Shown one piece after another: positions 44,630 to 53,239 of a stretch of DNA of 59,357 nt. Position 1 is the first letter of the stretch. Every line of letters starts with the position of its first letter. The translations under genes and the position numbers were made by a program. Source of the DNA: Acidimicrobiia bacterium. Its GTDB lineage: Bacteria > Actinomycetota > Acidimicrobiia > IMCC26256 > JAMXLJ01. The notes under the pieces are model-generated. The model was given only the letters and a program-made list of their open reading frames with translations, was not told the origin of the DNA and did no database searches. The DNA is taken from NCBI GenBank assembly GCA_035651955.1, contig DASRES010000070.1, positions 1 to 59,357 of the forward strand, written 5' to 3'.

Positions 44630-44968
44630 TCACGGTGTCCGTGCGACGGACTCCAACGGAAGCCCGGCCTCGACCCAGTCCTGCTTCCCCTCGCCGTACT
44701 CGTACACGCGGGTGTACCCGAGCGCGTCGAGCCGGCGGGCCAGCACCGTCGAGTTCTGGCACGCGGTGTTGGCGCAGTACACGACGACAGTCGCGTCGCG
44801 GTCGGGGAGCACCGACGCGATCGTCGCGTCGTCGGCGTCGTGGGGAAGGTTGCCCGCGCCGGGCAGGTGGCCTTCCTCCCAGTAGCTCGCGGGCAGCGCC
44901 TCGACGACGACGATGTCGTCGCCGTTCTCGATGCGCGCCCGCAGGGCGTCACGCGTGATCGCTCGCAT
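44630..44968 (-). CDS. Rhodanese-like single-domain protein
   Basis: 112 residues, sulfur-transfer fold. The active loop is VVYCANTACQNST, with the first Cys in the catalytic position (about residue 65); the loop has two cysteines four residues apart. EGHLPGAGNLPH is the usual N-terminal motif. ATG at 44968 has GGAGGGACCACA before it. Divergent from marR across a region with a strong operator-like palindrome, so MarR probably controls it. Might act as a sulfide/thiol stress gene, by inference only. Confidence 0.87.
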   Translation of the reverse strand: MRAITRDALRARIENGDDIVVVEALPASYWEEGHLPGAGNLPHDADDATIASVLPDRDATVVVYCANTACQNSTVLARRLDALGYTRVYEYGEGKQDWVEAGLPLESVARTP

Positions 44969-45006
44969 TGTGGTCCCTCCTCGCATTCCGCAGGATATGT
45001 GCGTGG

Positions 45007-45033
45007 GCACGCATCTTCGCGCAAGATGCGTGC
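45007..45033. promoter_or_regulatory. 27-bp operator-like palindrome between rhodanese and marR genes
   Basis: GCACGCATCTT, 5-bp spacer, AAGATGCGTGC: 11-bp perfect arms. It overlaps the -35 region of the marR promoter (-10 TAGAAT at 45052-45057) and lies just upstream of a candidate rhodanese -10 (TATCCT, minus strand). Size and symmetry suit a MarR dimer. Confidence 0.7.
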
Positions 45034-45061
45034 GGGCGCAACTAGGTTCGCTAGAATGGCG

Positions 45062-45107
45062 GTGTGGACGAGCCCGAGGGGAGGCAGTGTGGACGAGCCC
45101 GAGGGGA
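45062..45107 (+). repeat. 25-bp tandem duplication over the marR start
   Basis: GTGTGGACGAGCCCGAGGGG is present at 45062 and again at 45087 (21 bp identical, period 25). Both copies contain the GTG GAC GAG CCC GAG GGG start sequence; 25 is not a multiple of three, so the two starts are in different frames. Confidence 0.85.
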
Positions 45108-45535
45108 TCGGTGCGTGGCGGGCGCTGCTGCGTGCGCACGCCGCGGTCGTGCGCGAGGTCGAGCGGGAGGTCGACCACGCCACCCGTCTCCCGCTCACGT
45201 CGTACGACGTCCTGCTCGAGCTCGCGAACGCGCCCGACCGCCGGCTCCGGATGCAGGAGCTCGCCGACCGGGTGACGCTGAGCCGGAGCCGCGTGAGCCG
45301 GGTCGTCGACGATCTGGTCCGGGTCGGGTTCGTTGCACGGGAGCCGGACCCGTCGGACGGACGGGCGTCGTTCGCGGTCCTCACGCCGGCGGGGCGCACC
45401 GTGTTGCGGAAGGCCGCTCCCGTCTACCTGCGGGGGATCGAGACGCACTTCCTCGCGCACCTCTCCTCGGGCGAACGGGCCACGATCGAGCAGGCACTCC
45501 AGCGGGTTGTCGACGCCGCGGCTGCGACGGGATGA
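45089..45535 (+). CDS. MarR family transcriptional regulator
   Basis: 148 residues: winged helix with ELADRVTLSRSRVSRVVDDL (recognition helix, about residues 60-80) and the wing FVAREPDPSDGRASFAVLT. GTG at 45089 is preceded by GGGGAGG and is the second of two duplicated start sites; an upstream in-frame ATG at 45056 overlaps the -10 box and is therefore unlikely. Probably autoregulated and controlling the divergent rhodanese gene through the palindrome at 45007. Inducer unknown. Confidence 0.87.
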   Translation: MDEPEGIGAWRALLRAHAAVVREVEREVDHATRLPLTSYDVLLELANAPDRRLRMQELADRVTLSRSRVSRVVDDLVRVGFVAREPDPSDGRASFAVLTPAGRTVLRKAAPVYLRGIETHFLAHLSSGERATIEQALQRVVDAAAATG

Positions 45536-45564
45536 ACTGCGACGGGACGAACACGGGTCGCCCG

Positions 45565-45570
45565 TAGAAT
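45565..45570 (+). promoter_or_regulatory. -10 box of miaB
   Basis: TAGAAT, 8 nt before GTG 45579, right after the marR stop. Confidence 0.5.
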
Positions 45571-45578
45571 CGGCGACC

Positions 45579-46964
45579 GTGCCCGGTCCTCGTCGCTTCT
45601 ACGTGCGCACGTTCGGCTGCCAGATGAACGAGCACGACTCCGAGCGACTCGCCGGTTTGCTCGCGGGCGACGGCATGGAGCCGACCGACGACGTCGAGCA
45701 GGCAGACGTCGTCGTGTTCAACACGTGCTGCATCCGCGAGAACGCCGACAACAAGCTCTACGGCCACCTCGGCCGGCTCAAGGCGCTCAAGGCCCGCCGG
45801 CCCGACCTCCAGATCGCGGTCGGTGGCTGCCTCGCGCAGAAGGACCGTGACCTGATCGTCGAGCGGGCCGGGCACGTCGACGTCGTGTTCGGGACCCACA
45901 ACCTCGCGCACGCGCCCGCGCTGCTCGCCGAGTCGGCCCGCCGGGGTGAGCCCGTCGTCGAGATCCTCGAGGAGCACGACGCCTACCCGTCCGCGCTGCC
46001 GGCCCGGCGTGAGGTCGACCACGCCGCCTGGGTCACCATCCAGATCGGTTGCGACAACTCGTGCACCTTCTGCATCGTCCCGTCGGTGCGCGGCCGCGAG
46101 GTCAGCCGGCGGATGGGTGACGTCGTGCGCGAGGTCGAGCAGCTCGCGGCCGACGGTGTCAGCGAGGTCACGCTGCTCGGCCAGAACGTCAACTCCTACG
46201 GGCGCGACCTCGGCGCCGGTCAGTACCGACCCCGCTTCGCCGACCTGCTGCGGGCGGTCGCCGCAGTCCCCGGGATCGAACGTGTGCGCTACACGTCACC
46301 GCACCCGAAGGACCTCCGGCCCGAGACGATCGCCGCGATGGCCGACGAGCCCTCGGTGTGCGAGCACCTCCACCTGCCGCTGCAGTCGGGGAGCGACCGC
46401 GTGCTCGCCCGCATGCACCGCGGGTACACGGCCGAGCGGTACCTCGCGCGCCTCGCCGAAGCACGCGCCGCGCTCCCGGACCTCGCGGTCACGACCGACC
46501 TCATCGTCGGCTTCCCCGGCGAGACCGACGCCGACTTCGAGCAGACGCTCGCGGTCGTCGACGAGGCGCGCTACGACTCCGCGTACACGTTCGTCTTCTC
46601 GCCCCGCCCGGGCACGAAGGCGGCCGCGATGGTGGACGACTTCGTCCCCGCCGAGATCGCGCGCGACCGGATGCACCGGCTCGTCGAGGCCGTGGAGCGC
46701 CACGCGCTCGCCAAGCACCGGGCGCGCGTCGGGCGGGTCGAGGAGGTGCTCGTCGAGGGCCCGTCGAAGACCGACCCGTCCGTCACGTCCGGCCGCACGC
46801 GGCAGAACAAGCTCGTCCACTTCACGGGTGACGCGCAGCCCGGCGCGTACGTCGACGTGCGGGTCACGGGCGCCGCCGCCCACTGGCTGCACGGCGAGCA
46901 CGTCGGGTTGGTGCGCGCGCCGCGTCGAGCGCGTACGCGGATCCCGGTCGCCGCGGAGGCGTGA
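45579..46964 (+). CDS. miaB: tRNA-2-methylthio-N6-dimethylallyladenosine synthase
   Basis: Radical-SAM methylthiotransferase acting on A37 of tRNAs after MiaA. 461 residues: UPF0004 domain with RTFGCQMNEHDSER, NTCCIRENA and GGCLAQKD, radical-SAM CxxxCxxC in GCDNSCTFCIVP (about residue 157), and C-terminal TRAM domain (RTRQNKLVHF). GQNVNSYG identifies MiaB. The next gene, miaA, overlaps by 4 nt and provides the preceding step. Confidence 0.95.
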   Translation: MPGPRRFYVRTFGCQMNEHDSERLAGLLAGDGMEPTDDVEQADVVVFNTCCIRENADNKLYGHLGRLKALKARRPDLQIAVGGCLAQKDRDLIVERAGHVDVVFGTHNLAHAPALLAESARRGEPVVEILEEHDAYPSALPARREVDHAAWVTIQIGCDNSCTFCIVPSVRGREVSRRMGDVVREVEQLAADGVSEVTLLGQNVNSYGRDLGAGQYRPRFADLLRAVAAVPGIERVRYTSPHPKDLRPETIAAMADEPSVCEHLHLPLQSGSDRVLARMHRGYTAERYLARLAEARAALPDLAVTTDLIVGFPGETDADFEQTLAVVDEARYDSAYTFVFSPRPGTKAAAMVDDFVPAEIARDRMHRLVEAVERHALAKHRARVGRVEEVLVEGPSKTDPSVTSGRTRQNKLVHFTGDAQPGAYVDVRVTGAAAHWLHGEHVGLVRAPRRARTRIPVAAEA

Positions 46965-47878
46965 CGGCCGAGCATCTCGCGCTCGTCGGGCCCACGGCCT
47001 CGGGCAAGTCGCAGCTCGCGCTCGCCGCCGCCCGGGCTCTCGGCGATGTCGAGATCGTCGCCGTCGACTCGATGCAGGTGTACCGCGGGATGGACGTCGG
47101 CACCGCGAAGCCATCACGTGACGAGCGTGCCGCGGTCCCGCACCACCTGATCGACGTCGCCGACCCGTGGGAGGACTGGTCGGTCGCGCGGTTCCAGCGC
47201 GCGGCGCGCGACGCGGTCGCGGACATCGAGGGCCGCGGTCGGCGCGCGCTGCTCGTCGGCGGGACCGGGCTGTACGTGCACGCGGTGCTCGACGACTTCA
47301 CGTTTCCCGGCGAAGACCTCGGGTTGCGCGCCGAGCTCGAGGCGTGGACGGCGGAAGCCGACGGGCTCGCGGCCGCGTACGCGGAGCTGAGTGAGCGTGA
47401 CCCGGTCGCCGCGTCGAGGATCGAGCCGGGCAACGCGCGCCGCATCTGCCGCGCGCTCGAGGTGATCCGCCTCACCGGGCAGCCGTTCTCGTCGTTCGGG
47501 CCCGGCGTGCGCGCGTTCGGCCCCACCGCGTTCCCGGTCCGCATCGCCGGCGTCTGGTTGCCGCGCGATGTCCTCTCGCGGCGAATCGCCGAGCGATTCG
47601 CCGCGATGCGCGCGGGTGGGCTGGTCGACGAGGTCGCGCGGCTCGGGGCCGACCCCCGCGGCCTTTCGCGCACCGCGGCGCAGGCGATCGGCTACAAGGA
47701 GCTGCTCGCCGCCGGTGACGACGTCGACGCCGCCTTCGACCTCGCGATCCGCCGCACCCGGCGCTTCGCGCGGCGCCAGCGGATGTGGTTCCGGCGCGAC
47801 CCCCGCATCACGTGGCTCGCCACGAGCCGAAATCCGTGCGCGCTGCTCCCCGCGCTGCTGGCAACCTGGACCGGATGA
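46961..47878 (+). CDS. miaA: tRNA dimethylallyltransferase
   Basis: Prenylates A37 of tRNAs reading U-starting codons. 305 residues from GTG, with the P-loop LVGPTASGKSQLA, DSMQVYRGMDVGTAKPS, LVGGTGLYVHAVLDDF and RRTRRFARRQRMWFRRD. Overlaps both neighbours by 4 nt, so miaB-miaA-dapF form one coupled unit. Confidence 0.95.
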   Translation: MTAEHLALVGPTASGKSQLALAAARALGDVEIVAVDSMQVYRGMDVGTAKPSRDERAAVPHHLIDVADPWEDWSVARFQRAARDAVADIEGRGRRALLVGGTGLYVHAVLDDFTFPGEDLGLRAELEAWTAEADGLAAAYAELSERDPVAASRIEPGNARRICRALEVIRLTGQPFSSFGPGVRAFGPTAFPVRIAGVWLPRDVLSRRIAERFAAMRAGGLVDEVARLGADPRGLSRTAAQAIGYKELLAAGDDVDAAFDLAIRRTRRFARRQRMWFRRDPRITWLATSRNPCALLPALLATWTG

Positions 47879-48735
47879 CCGCGCTCACGCTGCACAAGCT
47901 GCACGCGACCGGGAACGACTTCCTGGTCTGCGAGACGAGCGTCGCATCACCCGACGTCGTCGCCGCGCGCGTCTGCGACCGCCATCGGGGCGTCGGCGCG
48001 GACGGGCTCATCCTCCTCGGGCCGCCCGCGAACCCGGACGGCGACTGCTCGATGCGGCTCTTCAACGCGGACGGCGGCGAGGCCGAGATGAGCGGCAACG
48101 GCATCCGCTGCCTCGCCTGGGTCGCGCACCGCCGCGGCTTCGGCGACGGCAAGCGACTCGTCGTCGACACCGACGCCGGACGGCGTGAGGTCGACCTCGA
48201 CGTCGACCCCGACACGGGCTGCGTGCGCGCCGCGACCGTCGACATGGGACCCGTCACGTTCGAACCCGCGCAGATCCCGCTCGACGCGCCGAGCGCCTTC
48301 GGGCTCACCGCGACGTTCCACCGCACCCGCTACGAGGGCGACGCCGCGGGCATGGGCAACCCGCACTTCGTGATCGTGCGCGACGAGCACCCGCGCACCG
48401 CGCGCGTCACGCAGCACGGACCGCACCTCGAGGTCGACGAGCGCTTCCCCAATCGCACGAACGTCGAGTTCATCGCGCCGACGAAGGGGGAAGAGGACGC
48501 CATCGACATGCGGGTGTGGGAGCGGGGCGTCGGCGAGACGTTGAGCTGCGGCACCGGGGCCTGCGCGGCCGCCGCGGTCGCGCACCGGCGCGGACTGGTC
48601 GGCGAGCGCGTGACCGTGCACGTCCCCGGCGGCGACCTCGTCGTCGAGCTGGGATCGACGATCCGGCTCGGTGGCCCGGTCGTCCACGTCTTCGACACGA
48701 CCCTCGACGTCGACGACGGGCGCCCGCGCTCGTGA
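47875..48735 (+). CDS. dapF: Diaminopimelate epimerase with Ser at the first catalytic Cys
   Basis: Interconverts LL- and meso-diaminopimelate by a two-base mechanism that normally uses two cysteines. 286 residues. The second Cys is present (Cys225 in GETLSCGTGACA), but the first motif, usually MCGNG, reads AEMSGNGIRC with Ser73. Other conserved parts are normal (KLHATGNDFLV, VGADGLILLG, GMGNPHFV). Either serine serves as a weaker base, Cys79 in the same motif compensates, or activity is altered. Overlaps miaA and hflX by 4 nt. Confidence 0.9.
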   Translation: MTALTLHKLHATGNDFLVCETSVASPDVVAARVCDRHRGVGADGLILLGPPANPDGDCSMRLFNADGGEAEMSGNGIRCLAWVAHRRGFGDGKRLVVDTDAGRREVDLDVDPDTGCVRAATVDMGPVTFEPAQIPLDAPSAFGLTATFHRTRYEGDAAGMGNPHFVIVRDEHPRTARVTQHGPHLEVDERFPNRTNVEFIAPTKGEEDAIDMRVWERGVGETLSCGTGACAAAAVAHRRGLVGERVTVHVPGGDLVVELGSTIRLGGPVVHVFDTTLDVDDGRPRS

Positions 48736-50060
48736 CGCCGCCTCGCTCGAACGGCGACGGCCGCACCGGGCGCCAGCGCCGGCGCCTCACGGCCACCGAG
48801 GTCGATCTCGACGTCGTCCGGCAGCGAGCGCTCCTCGTCGGCACCGGCGCCGGGACCCGCGGTGCCGACGAAGCCGAGGCGTCGCTCGACGAGCTCGCGC
48901 TGCTCGCGGACACGGCGGGCGCGGAGCCCGTCGAGCAGGTGCTGCAGCGGCGCGACACACCCGACCCGGCGACGTACATCGGCAAGGGGAAGGCCGACGA
49001 GCTGCGCGGGCTCGCGGACTCGCTCGACGTCGACGTCGTCATCTTCGACGACGAGCTCAGTCCCGCGCAGCAGCGCAACCTCGAGAACCTCTTCGCTCGC
49101 GACGTCGTCGACCGCGTCGCCCTGATCCTCGACATCTTCGCTCAGCACGCGTCGAGCCAGGAGGGCATGGTCCAGGTCGAGCTCGCGCAGCTGCGCTACC
49201 GGCTGCCCCGCCTGCGCGGCCGCGGCTTGACGCTGAGTCAGCAGGGCGCCGGCATCGGTACCCGCGGTCCCGGCGAGACGCAGCTCGAGGTCGACCGGCG
49301 GCGCATCCTGCGTCGCGTGACGAAGCTCGAGCGCGATCTCGCGCGGCTCGCGTCGACACGCGCGACGCAACGCAAGGCCCGTCGCCGTCGCGATCTCCCG
49401 ACCGTCGCGCTCGTCGGCTACACGAACGCGGGGAAGTCCACCTTGCTGAACCGGCTCACCGAGGCGGACGTCGTCGTCGAGAACCGCCTCTTCTCGACGC
49501 TCGATCCGACCACGCGGCGTCTGCGCCTGCCGGGCGGCGAGGTCGTCCTCGTCTCCGACACCGTCGGGTTCGTCCGCCGCCTGCCGCACCAGCTCGTCGA
49601 GGCGTTCCGCTCGACGCTCGAGGAGGTCGCCGACGCCGATCTCCTGCTGCACGTCGTCGACGCGAGCTCGGTGGAGGCGGAGGAGCAGATCGCGGCGGTG
49701 CACGAGGTCCTACGCGAGATCGAGGCAGCGCACGTCCCGGAGCTCGTCGTCGCGAACAAGCAGGATCTCGCGACACCGGACGAGATCGACGCCGTGCTCG
49801 GCGCGCACCCGGACGCCGTAGCCGTCTCCGCGGTGACGGGCGAAGGCGTGGACAAGCTGCTCGAGCAGGTGGCGTCCCGGCTGCGCGCGCTCGCCCGCAT
49901 CGTCGAGCTGTCGGTCCCGTACGACCGCGGCGACGTGATCGCGGCACTGCACCGTGACGGCGAGGTCCTCGTCGAGGTCCACGAGCAGCGCGCGACCCGG
50001 GTCCGGGCCCGGGTACCGGACGCCGAGCTCGGCCGGTTCCGAGAGTTCCTCGTCGGCTGA
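48732..50060 (+). CDS. hflX: GTPase HflX
   Basis: Ribosome-splitting GTPase used in heat and antibiotic stress. 442 residues: the N-terminal HflX domain (GKGKADELRGLA, VIFDDELSPAQQRNLE), glycine-rich SQQGAGIGTRGPGETQLE, then the G domain with GYTNAGKSTLLN (about residue 228), DTVGFVRRLP and NKQD. GTG overlaps dapF. In mycobacteria HflX is likewise next to dapF. Confidence 0.95.
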   Translation: MTPPRSNGDGRTGRQRRRLTATEVDLDVVRQRALLVGTGAGTRGADEAEASLDELALLADTAGAEPVEQVLQRRDTPDPATYIGKGKADELRGLADSLDVDVVIFDDELSPAQQRNLENLFARDVVDRVALILDIFAQHASSQEGMVQVELAQLRYRLPRLRGRGLTLSQQGAGIGTRGPGETQLEVDRRRILRRVTKLERDLARLASTRATQRKARRRRDLPTVALVGYTNAGKSTLLNRLTEADVVVENRLFSTLDPTTRRLRLPGGEVVLVSDTVGFVRRLPHQLVEAFRSTLEEVADADLLLHVVDASSVEAEEQIAAVHEVLREIEAAHVPELVVANKQDLATPDEIDAVLGAHPDAVAVSAVTGEGVDKLLEQVASRLRALARIVELSVPYDRGDVIAALHRDGEVLVEVHEQRATRVRARVPDAELGRFREFLVG

Positions 50061-50094
50061 CCGCCGGTCCGGGGTCAGCTTCCCGACCCACAGG

Positions 50095-50100
50095 TAGTGT
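50095..50100 (+). promoter_or_regulatory. -10 box of dapC
   Basis: TAGTGT, 9 nt before ATG 50110; no ribosome site seen, so leaderless or nearly so. Confidence 0.45.
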
Positions 50101-50109
50101 GAACCGCCG

Positions 50110-51285
50110 ATGGCCCCCACCGCCGCCCCCGGTCCGGGCTTCGTCCCGCCGCCGTACCCTCACGACCGGCTCGCCACGCTCCGTCGTCTCGCCGACGCGC
50201 TCCCCGGCGGTGTCGTCGACTGCTCGGTCGGCACCCCCGTCGATCCCATGCCCGAGATCGCGCTTGCCGCGCTCCGTGACGCGGCGCCCGGCGCGACGGG
50301 GTACCCGCCGTCGATCGGCACGCTCGACCTGCGCGAAGCCGCGTCCGCGTGGCTCGCCCGCCGCTTCGGGGTGACCGTCGCGCCCGACGACGTCATCGCG
50401 TGCGTCGGCACCAAGGAGCTCGTCGCGTCGCTGCCGCACTACCTCCACCTGCGCGACCCGTCACGCGACACCGTGCTGTATCCGGGCGTCTCGTACCCGA
50501 CCTACGAGATGGGCGCCACGCTCGCGGGCTGCCGCGCGGTACCGGTCCCACTCGATCCCGAGTGGATGCTCGACGTCGACCTCGTCTCCGAGGACGACGC
50601 GCAGCGCGCGCTCGTCCTGTGGCTGAACTCACCGGGCAACCCGACGGCCGCGGTCGCGACGAGCGACCAGCTCGCGAAGCTCGTCGACTGGGCGCGTGCG
50701 CGCGGCGTGATCGTCGCGAGCGACGAGTGCTACGCGGAGTTCGTCGCCGGCGATCCGGGCGAGGGCGCGCCTGCACCCGTGACCGCGCTGTCGGCCGGCA
50801 GCGACGGTGTGCTCGCGATGCACTCGTTGTCCAAGCGTTCGAACATGGCCGGGCTGCGGTGCGGGTTCCTGGCCGGTGACGGCGAGCTCGTGCGCTACCT
50901 CGGCGAGGTCCGCAAGCACGCAGGGATGATCGTGCCCGCGCCGGTGCAGGCGGCCGCGACCGCCGCGCTCGGCGACGAGACGCACGTCGACGTGCAACGC
51001 GAGCGGTACGCGCGCCGGCGCGCGCTCGTGCTGAGCGGCCTGGAGTCGCACGGGCTCGTGCACGACGGCGGGCCCGGCCTCTTCTACCTGTGGCTGCGCT
51101 CCGCCGAGGAGACCGACGACGGGTGGGAGATCGCGGCCCGCCTCGCGGAGGCCGGCACGCTCGTCGCCCCGGGAAACCTCTACGGCGCGGCCGGTGCGGA
51201 TCACGTGCGTCTGGCGCTCACGCAGCCCGAGGACCGCTTGGAGCTCGCGCTCGAACGCCTCGCGGCGTCCGCCGCACGGGCCTGA
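50110..51285 (+). CDS. dapC: Succinyldiaminopimelate transaminase
   Basis: PLP enzyme of fold type I converting N-succinyl-2-amino-6-ketopimelate to N-succinyl-LL-diaminopimelate. 391 residues: GTPVDPMPEIA near the N-terminus, NSPGNPTAAV, SDECYAEF and the PLP-lysine motif SLSKRSNMAGLR (Lys about residue 240). Assignment as DapC comes from the actinobacterial DapC look and from the following dapD and dapE genes. Confidence 0.9.
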   Translation: MAPTAAPGPGFVPPPYPHDRLATLRRLADALPGGVVDCSVGTPVDPMPEIALAALRDAAPGATGYPPSIGTLDLREAASAWLARRFGVTVAPDDVIACVGTKELVASLPHYLHLRDPSRDTVLYPGVSYPTYEMGATLAGCRAVPVPLDPEWMLDVDLVSEDDAQRALVLWLNSPGNPTAAVATSDQLAKLVDWARARGVIVASDECYAEFVAGDPGEGAPAPVTALSAGSDGVLAMHSLSKRSNMAGLRCGFLAGDGELVRYLGEVRKHAGMIVPAPVQAAATAALGDETHVDVQRERYARRRALVLSGLESHGLVHDGGPGLFYLWLRSAEETDDGWEIAARLAEAGTLVAPGNLYGAAGADHVRLALTQPEDRLELALERLAASAARA

Positions 51286-51306
51286 CACGCACACGGAGCA
51301 CACGAC

Positions 51307-52137
51307 ATGGACGACCTCGCGGAACGAATCGGCGCGCTCTGGGACGGACGCGACGACGTGGGCAAGGTCATGACGATCGCGCAGGCGCGCGACGCGGTGC
51401 ACGAGGCGATCGAGCGACTCGACCGCGGCGAGTCGCGTGTCGCGCACGTGGACGGCGCCGGGCGCGTCGTCGTGCACGAGTGGTTGAAGCAGGCGATCCT
51501 GCTGCTGTTCCGGCTCGAGGCGATGGAGACGATCGAGCTGGCGCCGTTCGAGTACCGCGACAAGATCCCGCTGAAGCACGACTACGAGAAGGCGGGTGTG
51601 CGCGTCGTCCCGGGCGCATCCGCGCGCTGGGGCTCGTTCCTTGCGCCGGGTGTCGTCATGATGCCGTCGTACGTGAACATCGGTGCCTACGTCGGTGCCG
51701 GGACGATGGTCGACACGTGGGCGACGGTGGGGTCGTGCGCGCAGATCGGCGAACGCGTGCACCTTTCGGGTGGCGTCGGCATCGGGGGCGTGTTGGAGCC
51801 GCCCCAGGCCGCGCCCGTCATCGTCGGCGACGACGTGACGATCGGCAGCCGCTGCATGGTGACGCAGGGCGCGCGCGTCGGCGACGGAGCCGTCCTGGGA
51901 GAGGGCGTGATCCTGAACCCCGGCATCCCGGTGATCGACGCGGAGACGGGCGAGGAGGTCTCGCGCGGCGTCGTGCCGCCGTGGTGCATCGTCGTGCAGG
52001 CGTCGCGACGCAAGCAGTTCCCGGGCGGTGAGTTCGGACTCCCGTGCGCGCTGATCCTCCGCCGGCTCAACGAGGGCGAGCGTCACGACAAGGCGCGCAT
52101 CAATGACATCCTGCGTGAGCACGGCGTCGCGACGTGA
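51307..52137 (+). CDS. dapD: Tetrahydrodipicolinate N-succinyltransferase
   Basis: Succinylates tetrahydrodipicolinate with succinyl-CoA. 276 residues; left-handed beta-helix with MPSYVNIGAYV, GTMVDTWATVGSCAQIG and GGVGIGGVLEPPQA, closely matching the E. coli-type DapD (N-terminal WLKQAILLLFRLE domain, about 275 residues). Mycobacterial DapD belongs to a different, longer type, so this form is unusual for an actinomycete. ATG at 51307; stop overlaps dapE (GTGA). Confidence 0.93.
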   Translation: MDDLAERIGALWDGRDDVGKVMTIAQARDAVHEAIERLDRGESRVAHVDGAGRVVVHEWLKQAILLLFRLEAMETIELAPFEYRDKIPLKHDYEKAGVRVVPGASARWGSFLAPGVVMMPSYVNIGAYVGAGTMVDTWATVGSCAQIGERVHLSGGVGIGGVLEPPQAAPVIVGDDVTIGSRCMVTQGARVGDGAVLGEGVILNPGIPVIDAETGEEVSRGVVPPWCIVVQASRRKQFPGGEFGLPCALILRRLNEGERHDKARINDILREHGVAT

Positions 52138-53231
52138 CCGACGTCGCGACCGCGGACACGCGTGATCTGCTGACGCTCACGGCCGCGCTCGTCGCCGTCC
52201 CGTCGGTCAGCCGCGACGAGCGCGCGCTCGCCGACATGGTGGAGGAGCGCCTGCGCGCTCGAGCGCGCGGGCTCGATGTCGAGCGCGTCGGTGACAACGT
52301 CGTCGCGCGCACGCGCTTCGGTCGGGACCGTCGCGTCGTGCTCGGCGGCCATCTCGACACCGTCCCGCCGAACGCCAACGAGGTGCCGCGCGTGGACGGC
52401 GACGTGCTGCACGGTCTCGGCGCGGCGGACATGAAGGGCGGCCTCGCCGTGCTCCTCGCGCTGGCCGAGGACCTCAGCACGCGCGGCAATCGAACCGCGC
52501 ACCACGACGTGACGCTCGTGTTCTACGTCGGCGAGGAGATCGCGGACGAGTTCAACGGCCTGCGCGACCTCTTCGAACGCCGTCCGGACCTCGTCGCCGG
52601 GGATTTCGCGATCCTGCTCGAGCCGACGGGCGGCCGGGTCGAGGCGGGCTGCCAGGGGACGATCCACGTGCGCGCGACCTTCCGGGGCGAACGTGCCCAC
52701 ACGGCCCGTCCGTGGACGGGTGTCAACGCGATCGCGCGCGCCGCGCCGGTGCTTGCACGTGTCGCCGGATTGACGCCGCCGGCCGTCGTCGTCGAGGGTC
52801 TCGAGTACACCCAGGCGTTGCAGATCGTCCGCGTCGGTGGTGGCGTCGCGAACAACGTCGTGCCCGACGAGTGCTCGTTCGTGGTGAACCGCCGCTTCGC
52901 GCCCTCCCTGACGGTCGACGATGCGCGCGACGAGGTCGCGGCCGTGCTCGAGGGTGCCGACGAGATCGAGGTCGTGAGCGCGTCACCGGCCGCGCCGCCC
53001 AACCTCTGGGCGCCGCTGGTCGCCGAGTTCGTCGGGACGCTCGACCTCGCGGTGCGGCCGAAGCTCGGCTGGACCGATGTCGCCCGCTTCACCGCCGCGG
53101 GCGTCCCGGCGCTGAACTTCGGCCCGGGTGACCCGTCCGTGTCGCACACGGCCGACGAGCACGTCGAGCGTGAGGCGCTCGACGGCTGTCATGCCGTCCT
53201 CGCGCACTTCCTCGGGGTGCGCGAGGACTGA
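52134..53231 (+). CDS. dapE: Succinyl-diaminopimelate desuccinylase
   Basis: M20-family zinc amidohydrolase that removes succinate to give LL-diaminopimelate. 365 residues: VVLGGHLDTVP (metal His and catalytic Asp, about residue 72), HGLGAADMKGGLAV (bridging Asp), VGEEIADEFNG (Glu base and metal Glu) and the C-terminal FGPGDPSVSHTADE with the last His. GTG start overlapping dapD. Confidence 0.93.
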   Translation: MTDVATADTRDLLTLTAALVAVPSVSRDERALADMVEERLRARARGLDVERVGDNVVARTRFGRDRRVVLGGHLDTVPPNANEVPRVDGDVLHGLGAADMKGGLAVLLALAEDLSTRGNRTAHHDVTLVFYVGEEIADEFNGLRDLFERRPDLVAGDFAILLEPTGGRVEAGCQGTIHVRATFRGERAHTARPWTGVNAIARAAPVLARVAGLTPPAVVVEGLEYTQALQIVRVGGGVANNVVPDECSFVVNRRFAPSLTVDDARDEVAAVLEGADEIEVVSASPAAPPNLWAPLVAEFVGTLDLAVRPKLGWTDVARFTAAGVPALNFGPGDPSVSHTADEHVEREALDGCHAVLAHFLGVRED

Positions 53232-53239
53232 GCTCGGCC

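Noticed and set aside
45056-45088. ATG at 45056 as the start of MarR
   Set aside because: It overlaps the -10 hexamer TAGAAT, so it would precede the transcript start; the GTG at 45089 has a ribosome site.
47578-47604. GCGAATCG / CGATTCGC palindrome
   Set aside because: Lies inside miaA coding sequence in codons for a charged helix; no sign of regulatory use.
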